Shown here: positions 1-10,700 of the stretch, piece by piece
Layout: each line of letters starts with the position of its first letter
Position numbering within the stretch: the first letter of the stretch is position 1
From: Pseudomonas sp. AKS31
GTDB taxonomy: Bacteria > Pseudomonadota > Gammaproteobacteria > Pseudomonadales > Pseudomonadaceae
Assembly: GCF_023634765.1 (NCBI RefSeq)
Contig: NZ_JAMLFX010000002.1
Span: 228,225-292,224, forward strand
Direction of reading: 5' to 3'
DNA length: 64,000 nt
Translations under genes and position numbers: made by a program
The notes under the pieces: model-generated
What the model was told of the DNA's origin: nothing
Database searches by the model: none
Seen by the model: the letters and a program-made list of their open reading frames with translations, nothing else

Positions 1-1551
1 CCGCTGCAACGCCTGAACTACATGTTGCAAGACAGCACGCCGGTCGCGCTGCTGGTGCATGGCGCGACGCGTGATCTGCTTGGCGAACCCGGTGTGCCGC
101 TGATCGATCTCGACCTCGGTACCTGGCAGGACCAGCCGCACGACAATCCGCAGGTGCCGGGCCTCGGCGCGACGAACCTGGCTTACATGATCTACACCTC
201 CGGCTCCACCGGCACGCCGAAGGGCGTGATGATCGAGCACCGCAGCGCCTGCAACATGGTGCATTGGGGCTCGCAGCTTGCGCCGCCCACCGAGCATGGG
301 GCGTTGCTGCAAAAGGCGCCGTACAGTTTCGACAGTTCGGTGTGGGAGATCTTCTGGCCGCTATGCTCGGGCATGCGCCTGGTGCTGGCGCGGGCCGATG
401 GCAACCGCGATTCGGCGTATGTCACGCAAGTGATCCGCGAGCAGCACATAACCGTGGTCAAGTTCGTGCCGGCGTTGTTGCAGCAGTTCATTGAACAGGA
501 CGATGTCAGTCAGTGCACCAGCCTCACCGACGTGCTCAACGGCGGCGGCGAACTGACCGTCGCCTTGGCCCGGCAAGTGCGCGAACGCCTGCCGTGGGTG
601 CGCCTGCATAACGTCTACGGGCCAACCGAAACCACGGTCGACAGCTGCGGCTGGACCCTGGAACCCGGCGCGCCGGTGCCGCAGAGCGTGGTGCCGATCG
701 GCAAGGCCTTGAGCAACACGCGGCTGTACGTCCTCGATGCGTTTGATCAGCCAGTGCCGTTTGGCGTCAGTGGGCATTTGCACATTGGCGGAGTGGGGGT
801 GGCGCGCGGGTATCTCGGATTGCCGGAACTGCAAGCCGAGCGCTTTATCGACAGTCCGTTCGTGGCCGGTGATCGCTTGTATCGCACCGGTGATCTGGTG
901 CGTTACGGCGCTGATGGCAATCTTGTTTTCCTCGGGCGCAATGACTTTCAGGTCAAGCTGCGCGGGGTACGCCTTGAGCTGGGCGAGATCGAAGCGCGCC
1001 TGGTGGAACACCCGGCCATCCGCGAGGCGGTGGTGGTGGTGGTGGTGCGCGATGAGCGACTGGTGGCGTATTACACCCTGCGTACCGGGCTGACTGCACC
1101 GACGCTTGAGGCCTTGCGAGCGCATGTACTGGCGCAGTTGCCGGAATTCATGGTGCCCGGTGCCTACGTGATGCTGGCCGCATTGCCGTTGACACCTAAC
1201 GACAAAATCGACCGCAAGGCCTTGCCGGAGCCGGGAGCGGAGGCGCTGCTCAGCCGTCCTTACGAGGCCCCGGAAGGCGACGTGGAAACGGCCTTGGCGC
1301 AGATCTGGGCGCAGGTGCTCAAAGTCGAGCAGGTGGGCCGGCACGACAACTTCTTCGAGCTGGGCGGGCATTCGCTGTTGGCGGTCAGTCTGGTGGCGCG
1401 CATGCGTCTGGCCGGCCTGCATGTCGACGCGCGCACGCTGTTCAGCCAGCCGACGCTGGCCGCGCTGGCTGCACAGACCTCGCGGCAGGCCAAGCGGGTC
1501 GAAATCGCCCAGACCACCATCCCGAGCCTCAACCGTAAACGCCGGCTCTGA
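1..1551 (+). CDS. Non-ribosomal peptide synthetase, 3' part (A-T of its last module; 5' end outside window)
   Basis: The reading frame is open from base 1, so this is the C-terminal part of a larger NRPS. What is present is most of an adenylation domain, with the A3 motif (YTSGSTGTPKG), YGPTE, YRTGDL, NDFQVK and the A10 lysine, followed by a thiolation domain with the phosphopantetheine site FFELGGHS. A short basic tail (SLNRKRRL) follows, likely a docking end for the next synthetase. Pocket residues read as D-S-W-K-L-G-V-V-D. The lysine at the fourth position implies an acidic substrate, taken as Asp by analogy with amphisin-type peptides. A run of six GTG codons lies near 1029-1046. Related Pseudomonas clusters have a two-module first synthetase, so this is probably module 2. 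The 247-bp gap to the next NRPS carries a REP-type hairpin. Confidence 0.95.
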   Translation, partial: PLQRLNYMLQDSTPVALLVHGATRDLLGEPGVPLIDLDLGTWQDQPHDNPQVPGLGATNLAYMIYTSGSTGTPKGVMIEHRSACNMVHWGSQLAPPTEHGALLQKAPYSFDSSVWEIFWPLCSGMRLVLARADGNRDSAYVTQVIREQHITVVKFVPALLQQFIEQDDVSQCTSLTDVLNGGGELTVALARQVRERLPWVRLHNVYGPTETTVDSCGWTLEPGAPVPQSVVPIGKALSNTRLYVLDAFDQPVPFGVSGHLHIGGVGVARGYLGLPELQAERFIDSPFVAGDRLYRTGDLVRYGADGNLVFLGRNDFQVKLRGVRLELGEIEARLVEHPAIREAVVVVVVRDERLVAYYTLRTGLTAPTLEALRAHVLAQLPEFMVPGAYVMLAALPLTPNDKIDRKALPEPGAEALLSRPYEAPEGDVETALAQIWAQVLKVEQVGRHDNFFELGGHSLLAVSLVARMRLAGLHVDARTLFSQPTLAALAAQTSRQAKRVEIAQTTIPSLNRKRRL

Positions 1552-1567
1552 CGGCGACCACAATCCC

Positions 1568-1651
1568 TGTAGGAGCTGCCGAAGGCTGCGATCTGTTGAT
1601 CTTGTTTTTAAAAGCAAAATCAAAAGATCGCAGCCTTCGGCAGCTCCTACA
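1568..1651. repeat. REP-type inverted pair between NRPS genes
   Basis: A perfect 27-bp inverted repeat (arms 1568-1594 and 1625-1651, spacer 30 bp with further partial pairing) contains the core GGAGCTGCCGAAGGCTGCG, familiar from repetitive extragenic palindromes of the P. fluorescens group. It lies 17 bp after the stop of the first NRPS and could form a long hairpin in the polycistronic message. The remaining sequence up to 1797 shows no gene. It contains a T7 run at 1770-1776 just before the weak ribosome site of the next NRPS. Confidence 0.85.
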
Positions 1652-1797
1652 GAGACGAACAGCGGGCACGGCAGCTTGTCCCCGCTTCCCATGTCAGACA
1701 CCCACGCCCCGATGTTTTAGTTTTTCCAGGCTGCGCGCCGCGTGCACGGACTCGCTGCTGCGCGCTCTTTTTTTCCGTATTTACAGCAGGTTACCTC

Positions 1798-4700
1798 ATG
1801 CATTTCAGCGAACTGATGGCTGCCATTTCCACCCATGCGATCCGCCTTCAACAGGAAGATGAAGACCTGGTCATTCTGGGCGGCGACGACGCGCTGGATG
1901 ACGCGTTGTGGGACAGCCTCGCGGCGCACAAGGCGCAACTGCTGGAGCTGGTCGCCCAACACGGCGGTGACTGGCTGAGCCCGGCCTTTCGCATCACCCC
2001 GGACATGCTGCCGCTGGTGAAGCTGAGTCAGGACACCCTTGACCGCATCGTCGCCACGGTGCCCGGTGGCGCCGCCAACGTGCAGGACATCTATCCGCTG
2101 TCCGCGTTGCAGGAGGGCATGCTCTATCACCACCTCTCGGCGGTTGCCGGCGATCCTTATATTTCGCAGGCGCGTTTCGTCTTCGACAGTCAGGAACGGC
2201 TGGACGCCTTCGCCGACGCGCTGCGCTGGGTGGTAAAACGTCACGACATCCTGCGTACTTCGTTTGTCTGGGAATACCTCGACGAAGCGCTGCAAGTGGT
2301 CTGGCGCGAGGCGCCGCTGGTGTGTGAGGAAGTCCCCGTCGACAGGGGCGCCGACGTGCTCACGCAACTGCTCGCACGCCACGACCCGCAGCACTTCCGT
2401 CTCGATATGCAGCAGGCACCGTTGCTGCGCCTGGTGTATGCGCAGGATCCGGCGCAGGGCCGCGTAGTCGCGCTGTTGCTGTTTCATCACATGATCATGG
2501 ATCACGTCGCACTGGATGTGCTGCGCCGGGAAGTTCAAGCCTGCCTGCTCGGGCAGGCCGCGCAAGTGCCTGCGGCCGTGCCGTATCGCGATCACTTGGC
2601 CAGGGCACGCAATGCCGGCAATGAGCAGGCACATGAAGCGTTTTTCCGCGACATGCTCGCCGACATCGATGAGCCGACGCTGCCGTGTGGCTTGCAGGAT
2701 GTGCAGGGCGAAGGCCACGCCATCGAAGAAGCCGCGTTGCTGCTCGACAGCCACCTGAGCCTGCAGTTGCGTGAGCAGGCGCGGCAGCTCGGCGTCAGCG
2801 TGGCGAGCCTGACGCATCTGGCCCTGGCGCGGGTGCTCGGGCAATTGTCCGGGCGCACGGCGGTGGTGTTCGGCACTGTGCTGCTGGGGCGGATGGACAC
2901 GGGCGAGGGCGGCGAGCAAGCGTTGGGCATGTTCATCAACACCTTGCCGCTGCGCGTTGATGTCGGCGAGCAAAGCGTGCGCGCCGGCGTGCGTGCGACC
3001 CATCAACGCCTGACTGCGTTGCTGGCGCACGAGCAGGCCTCGCTAGCCCTGGCGCAACGCTGCAGCGCCGTTGCGGTGCCGACGCCACTGTTCAGCGCGA
3101 TTCTGAACTACCGACACAGCAGCGTTGAGGAAGTGGCGGAAGTGGTCGACATTGCCCCCGGCGTGCAGGTGCTGGGTGCCCGCGAGCGCACCAACTATCC
3201 GCTGACCATCAACATCGATGACCTCGGCGCCGATTTGCGCATCACCGCGCTGGCGGATGCAGCGCTGGGGGCCGAGCGCATGGCCGCGTACCTGAACACG
3301 GCGCTGGAGAGTCTGCTCGCGGCCCTGCAAACCGGCGCCGATGTGCCGCTGCAAACGGTGCGCATCCTCCCGGCTAGCGAACGCGAACACCTGCTATACG
3401 GCGTCAATTCGCCGCTGGCACAGTTCCCGGAAACCCCGCTGATCCACCAGCAATTCGAAGCCCATGCCCAAGTGAGGCCTGACGCCACAGCGCTGATATT
3501 CGACGGACAAACCCTCAGTTACGGCGAACTCAATCGTCGCGCCAATCAGGTCGCCCACCATTTGCTGGCGCTGAACATTCGCCCTGACGACCGCGTGGCG
3601 ATCTGCGTCGAGCGTGGCCCGCAAATGCTCATCGGCCTGCTCGGTGTACTCAAGGCAGGTGCCGGTTACGTGCCGATCGATCCGACCTATCCGCTCGACA
3701 GAATCAGCTTCACCTTGCAGGACAGCGCCCCGGCAGCGCTGCTGATGCAGGCGGCGACGCGTGATCGCGTGACCCATCTGAATGTGCCGCAGATCGATCT
3801 CGACAGCGCTCACCTCAAGGCCGAACTCGATAGCAATCCGCAGATCCCCGAGCTGAGCCCGGCGCATCTGGCGTACGTGATCTACACCTCCGGCTCCACC
3901 GGTCTGCCCAAAGGCGTGATGGTCGAACACCGCAACGTGGCACGGCTGTTCTCCTCCACCCACGATTGGTTCCAGTTCAACCAGCAAGACATCGGGGTGC
4001 TGTTCCATTCCTTCGCCTTCGACTTTTCGGTCTGGGAAATCTGGGCCGCTCTGGCGTTCGGCGGACAATTGCTGCTGATCCCGCAAGCCGTCAGCCGCTC
4101 GCCGGACGACTGCTATGCATTGCTTTGCCAGACCGGCGTGACTGTGCTCAACCAGACGCCGAGCGCGTTCCGCCAACTGATCGCCGCTCAGGGCCGCAGT
4201 CAGCTTCAACACTCGTTGCGGGAAGTGATCTTCGGCGGCGAAGCGCTGGAGCCGGGCTTGCTCAAGCCTTGGTATGCGCGGGTCGGCAATGCCGGAACGC
4301 GGCTGGTGAACATGTACGGCATCACCGAAACCACCGTGCACGTGACCTATCGACCGCTGCAAGCCGCCGACGCGCAGTTGCTCGGCGTCAGCCCGATTGG
4401 CGTGCGCATTCCCGACCTGCAGCTGTATGTCCTCGATGCGCAGCGTGAACCGGTTCCCGTCGGTGTGATTGGCGAGTTGTACGTCGGTGGCGCGGGTGTG
4501 GCGCGCGGTTATCTGAATCGCGAAGCACTGACTGCCGAGCGTTTTATCAATGATCCGTTCAGCGAAAACGCCCAGGCGTGTTTGTATAAAACCGGTGACC
4601 TTGCGCGCTGGGCCGCCGATGGCAGCCTCGAATACCTGGGACGCAACGACGACCAAGTGAAGATTCGCGGTTTCCGCATTGAGCTGGGCGAGATCGAAGC

Positions 4701-7700
4701 GCGCTTGTCTGGTTGCGCAGGCGTGCGTGAAGCCGTGGTGATCGCCCGTGAGGACAGCCCCGGTGATCAGCGGCTGGTCGCGTACTGGCTGGCCGACGAA
4801 GGCGCCGCGCCGGATGTGGCACAGTTGCGCGATCAACTGCTGGTTTCGCTGGCTGAGTACATGGTGCCGAGCGCCTTCGTGCGTCTCGAGACTTTCCCGC
4901 TGACCGCCAACGGCAAACTCGACCGCAAAGCCTTGCCGGCGCCGGACAGCGAAGCGTTTGCCCGGCGCGGTTTCGAAGCGCCGGTCGGTGCCGTGGAAAA
5001 TCTGATCGCCGGTCTCTGGCAGACGTTGCTCGGTGTCGAGCAGGTCGGTCGCCACGACAATTTCTTCGAACTCGGCGGTCATTCGCTGCTGGCGGTGAAG
5101 CTGATCGAACGCATGCGCCAACAGGATCTGCACTGTGATGTGCGCGTGCTGTTCGGTCAGCCGAGCGTGGCAGCGCTGGCAGCGACCCTGAGCAGCGAAC
5201 GCGGCATCGTCGTTCCAGACAACCTGATCGAGCCGGGTTGCACGCGCATCACCCCGGCCATGCTGCCGCTGGCCCGTCTCGATCAAGCCGCAATCGGCCG
5301 CGTTGTTGCCAGCGTGCCGGGCGGCATCGCCAACGTGCAGGACATCTATGGCCTGGCGCCGTTGCAGGCGGGGATTCTCTATCACCATCTGGCCACCGCT
5401 GACGGTGATCCGTATGTGTTGCAGGCGCAATTCGCCTTCGACGGTCTGGCGCAGATCAAAGCGTTCGTTCGAGCCTTGAACGGTGTGATCAAACGTCATG
5501 ACATCCTGCGCACCGGCATCGTCTGGGAAGGGTTGGAAGAGGCGGTGCAAGTGGTCTGGCGCGAGGCGCCGCTGGCGCTGGAACGTGTCGATGCCGACGA
5601 ACTCGATGGCGATGTGCTGGAACAGATGCAGGCGCGTTTCGATCCGCGCCACTATCGCCTGGACCTCAATCGCGCGCCGCTGATGCGCTTTGTCTACACC
5701 GAAGATCAGCCGCACAACCGCTGGATCGGCATTCTCCTGATGCACCATATCGTCCTCGACCACACCGCACTGGACGTGCTGGTCGCGGAAATGAACGACG
5801 TCATGCTTGGCCGCAGCGAGGATCTGCCGCCGCCGGTGCAATACCGCCACTTTGTCGCGCAGGCGCGGCTCGGCGTTGATGAACAGGCCCATGAGGCGTT
5901 TTTCCGCGAGATGCTTGGCGATATCGACGAGCCGACCGTGGCCTTCGGTCTGCAGGACGTGCACGGCGACGGCAGCGACATTCTCGACAGTCATTGCGAA
6001 CTTGATGCCGGCCTCGGTCAACGTCTGCGTGAGCAGGCGCGGCGGCTCGGTGTCAGCGTCGCCAGTCTGGTGCATCAGGCCTGGGCTCAGGTGCTGGCGC
6101 AGGTGTCCGGCCAGCAGGACGTGGTGTTCGGCACGGTATTGCTCGGGCGCATGCAGGGCGGCGAAGGCGCAGACCGGGCGCTGGGCATGTTCATCAACAC
6201 CTTGCCGCTGCGCGTCAGTGTCGGCGCGGATTCGGTAGAGAGCGGCGTGCGAGGCACCCATGCGCGGCTGGCGCAGTTGCTCGGCCACGAGCAAGCCTCG
6301 CTGGCACTGGCCCAGCGTTGCAGTGGTGTCGGTGGTGCGCAGGCGCTGTTCAGCACCTTGCTCAATTATCGCCACAGTGCGCCGGAGTCGGCCGCCGTAG
6401 CGTGGGACGGCGTGCAGATTCTCAGCTCCCGCGAGCGCAGCAATTATCCGTTGGTGGTCAGCGTCGACGATCTCGGCGAAGGTTTCCGCTTGAGTGTGCA
6501 AGCCGTGCCACAGGTGGATGGCGCGCGGGTCTGCGATTTCTTGCAAACCGCGTTGCACAGTCTGGTCACGGCGCTGGAGTACACGCCGAAGGCAGCGTTG
6601 CAGCAGCTGTCGATTGTCTCGCCGAGCGAGCGGCAACGGGTGCTGGTCGGCTTCAACATCAGCGGTCGTGAATACCCGCCGGCGCAGACCGTGCCGCGCC
6701 TGTTCGAAGCGCAAGTGGCCGCGCAGCCCGAGGCGCTGGCGGTGGTGCAGGGCGAGCAACAGCTCAGCTATGGCGAACTGAATCAGCGCGCCAATCGCCT
6801 GGCCCATCACTTGCTCGGCCTCGGCGTGCAGGTCGACGACCGTGTTGCGCTGTGCCTGCGTCGTGGCCCGGACATGCTCGTTGCGCTGCTGGCGATTCTC
6901 AAGGCCGGTGCCGGTTACGTGCCGATCGATCCGGATTACCCGGCAGAGCGCATCGCCTACCTGTTGCACGACAGCGATCCGATCGCGGTATTGGCGCAGG
7001 CTTCGACACGCGACCTGCTCGGCGTTGTCCCCGTCATCGATCTGGATGCCGGCGACTGGCAGCACTTGCCTGACAGCAACCCCACACTGTCCAGGCTGAC
7101 CCCGGCGAATCTGGCCTACGTGATTTACACCTCCGGTTCCACCGGGCAACCGAAAGGCGTGATGGTCGAGCACCGCACCCTGGAAAACCTCGTGCACTGG
7201 CATGCCGAAGCTTTCGATCTGCAGGCCGGCAGCCACACCGCCAGCGTCGCCGGTTGCGGTTTCGATGCCATGGCCTGGGAAGTCTGGCCGGCGCTGTGCG
7301 TCGGCGCGACCGTGCATCTGCCACCGCCCGCGATCGGCAATGAACATCTCGATGAAATGCTCGAGTGGTGGCGTGGGCAGCCGTTGCAGGTGAGTTTCCT
7401 GCCGACCCCGGTGGCGGAATACGCCTTCAGCCGTGAACTGGGTCATCCGACCCTGCGCACATTGCTGATCGGTGGCGACAAGTTGCGCCAGTTGCCGCGT
7501 GATCAGGCGTTTGACGTGATCAATAACTACGGCCCGACCGAAGCCACGGTGGTGGCGACGTCCGGGCGCGTCGAGACTGGGCAAGTTCTGCACATCGGCC
7601 GGCCGATCGCCAATGCCCGGATTTATCTGCTCGACCGTCAGCAACAACCTGTGCCGACTGGCGTGCAAGGCGAGTTGTATGTCGGCGGCGCCGGGGTTGC

Positions 7701-10700
7701 GCGCGGTTATCTGAATCGCCCGGAACTGACCGCTGCGCACTTTCTCGACGACCCGTTCAGCGACGAGCCCCACGCACGGATGTACCGCACCGGCGACCTC
7801 GCGCGTTGGCTCGCGGACGGCAATATCGAATACCTGGGCCGCAACGACGATCAGGTGAAACTGCGCGGCGTGCGCATTGAACTCGGCGAAATCGAAGCAG
7901 CGCTGAGCGCTCACGACGCGGTGCGCGAATGCGTGGTGTTGGTGCGTGATGGACGTCTGGTCGCCTGGTTTACCACCATCGAATCCGTCGAGATCGGCGA
8001 TTTGCACCAGCATCTGCAAGCGCGACTGCCGGATACTTTGGTGCCTGCGGCTTATGTGCGCCTGGACAGCTTGCCGCTGACCGCCCACGGCAAACTCGAC
8101 CGCAAGGCCTTGCCCGAACCGGATCAGGATGCGTGGCTCAGCCGTGAATATGAAGCGCCACAAGGTCCGGTCGAAACAGCGTTGGCGCAGATCTGGGCCG
8201 ACGTCCTCAACATCGAGCAGATCGGCCGTCACGACAATTTCTTCGAACTCGGCGGCCATTCGCTGTTGGCGGTGAGCCTGATCGAGCGCATGCGTCAGGC
8301 CGGTCTGAGCGCCGATGTGCGCGTGCTGTTCAACCAGCCGAGTCTGGCCGCACTGGCGCGAGCCTTGGGCAGTGGCCGGGAAATCGCAGTGCCGGCCAAT
8401 CTGATTGCGGCCGATTGCACGCACATCACTCCGGACATGCTGACCCTGACCACGCTGGATCAGGCCAGTATCGAGCGTATCGTCGCGACGGTGCCGGGCG
8501 GTGCGGCCAACGTGCAGGACATTTATCCGCTGGCACCGTTGCAGGAAGGCATTCTTTATCACCACCTCAGTGCCAAACAGGGCGATCCGTACCTGCTGCA
8601 ATCGCGTCTGGCCTTCGACAGCCTTGAACGTTTGCACAGCTTCGCCGAGCACTTGCAGCAGGTCATCGCCCGTCACGACATTCTGCGCACCAGTGTGGTC
8701 TGGGAAGGTTTGCCCAGCCCGCATCAGGTGGTCTGGCGCGTGGCGCAGATGGTTGTGCAGCAAGTGCTGCCGGATCCGCAGGACGGCGACATGCTTGAGC
8801 AGTTGCACGCGCGTTTCGACGCACGGCATTACCGCCTCGACCTGAGCGCTGCGCCGCTGATCCGCATGGTCTACGCCGAGGATCCGTTGCACCAGCAAGT
8901 GGTCGCCATCGTGCTGTTCCATCACTCGATTCTCGACCACACCGCCATGGACGTGATCGGTCGGGAAATGCACGCGTTGATGTTCGAACAACTCGACACG
9001 CTGACGCCGCCGATGCCGTATCGCAATTACGTGGCGCAGGCCTGCCTGGGCGCCGATGAGCAGGAACATGAAGCGTTCTTCCGCGACATGCTCGGCGATA
9101 TCGACGAGCCGACCTTGCCCTTCGGTCTGCAGGATGTTCAGGGCGATGGGCGCGGCATCGAAGAAGCGCTGCAACCGCTCGATGCCGCGCTCAATCTACG
9201 TCTGCGCGAACAGGCGCGGCAGTTGGGCGTCAGCCCGGCGAGCCTGATGCACATGGCCTGGGCGCAGGTGCTGGGCGTGGTCTCCGGGCGTCGCGACGTG
9301 GTCTTCGGCACCGTGTTGATGGGGCGCATGCAGGGTGGCGAGGGCGCTGACCGCACGTTGGGCGTGTTCATCAATACTCTGCCGCTGCGGGTCGATCTCG
9401 CTGAAAGCGTGCGCGCCGGGGTGAAAACCACTCACGCACGGCTGACGGCGCTGCTCGCTCATGAACACGCGTCGCTGGCGCTGGCTCAACGCTGCAGCGG
9501 CATGTCGGGTTCCGCGCCGCTGTTCAGCGCCTTGCTCAATTACCGGCACAGCGCTGCTGAACAGCAGCCGCGCGACGGCCAGGGGATCTGGCAAGGCGTG
9601 CGCATGCTCGGCGGCGAGGAGCGCAGCAATTATCCGCTGACCCTGTCGGTGGATGATCTGGGCGACGGTTTTGCCCTGGACGTGCTGGCGCTCGCCGAGA
9701 TCGGTGCACAGCGGATCTGCAACTACATGCACACCGCACTGGAACATCTGGTGCAAGCGCTGGAGCAGCAGCCCCGGACGCCACTCAATCAGCTGCCGAT
9801 TCTGTCGCTGCCGGAGCAGACGCGACTGCTGGTGGATTTCAACCGGAGTGCTGTCGCGTTTCCCCGTGGCGCAACCCTTCATGCGCTGGTCGAGACTCAA
9901 GCGGCGCAACGCGCGGATGCGCTGGCCGTGGTGCAGGGCGGGCAAGCGTTGACCTACGGCCAGCTCAATCAACGCGCCAACCGTCTGGCCTACCATCTGC
10001 TCAGCCTTGGCGTGCAGCCTGACGACCGCATCGCCGTGTGCGTGCGGCGCAGTCCGCAGATGCTGGTGGCGCTGCTGGCGATCCTCAAGTCGGGCGCCGC
10101 TTATGTGCCGGTCGACCCGGCGTACCCGGCGGAGCGCATTGCTTACCTGCTTGCGGACAGCGCTCCGTTGGCGGTTCTGGCCGAGGCCTCGACGCGTGAT
10201 TGTCTCGGTGCCGTGCCGGTGATCGATCTCGATAGCCGTGACTGGGCGCAGCTGCCGGACAGCAATCCGCGAGTACCGACGCTGACCCCGGCGCATCTGG
10301 CCTATGTGATCTACACCTCGGGTTCTACCGGCCAGCCGAAAGGCGTGATGGTCGAACACGCGACGCTGGAAAACCTCGTGCACTGGCACAACCGCGCTTT
10401 TGACCTGCACGCCGGCAGCCACACGGCGAGTGTCGCCGGCTTCGGTTTCGATGCGATGGCGTGGGAAGTCTGGCCGGCGCTGTGTGTCGGCGCGACCCTG
10501 CATCTGCCGCCGCAAACGGTGAGCAACGAGCATCTGGATGAGTTGCTGGCGTGGTGGCGTGCGCAGCCGTTGCAGGTGAGTTTCCTGCCGACGCCGGTCG
10601 CCGAATACGCCTTCAGTCGCGACCTCGGCCACCCGACCTTGCGCACGCTGTTGATCGGTGGTGACAAACTGCGGCAGTTCCCGCGTGAACAGACCTTCGC

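Noticed and set aside
3394..9174. Very long open frame (1926 codons) on the minus strand
   Set aside because: It lies wholly inside the four-module NRPS gene; long antisense frames are usual in high-GC repetitive NRPS sequence, and the translation shows no domain.
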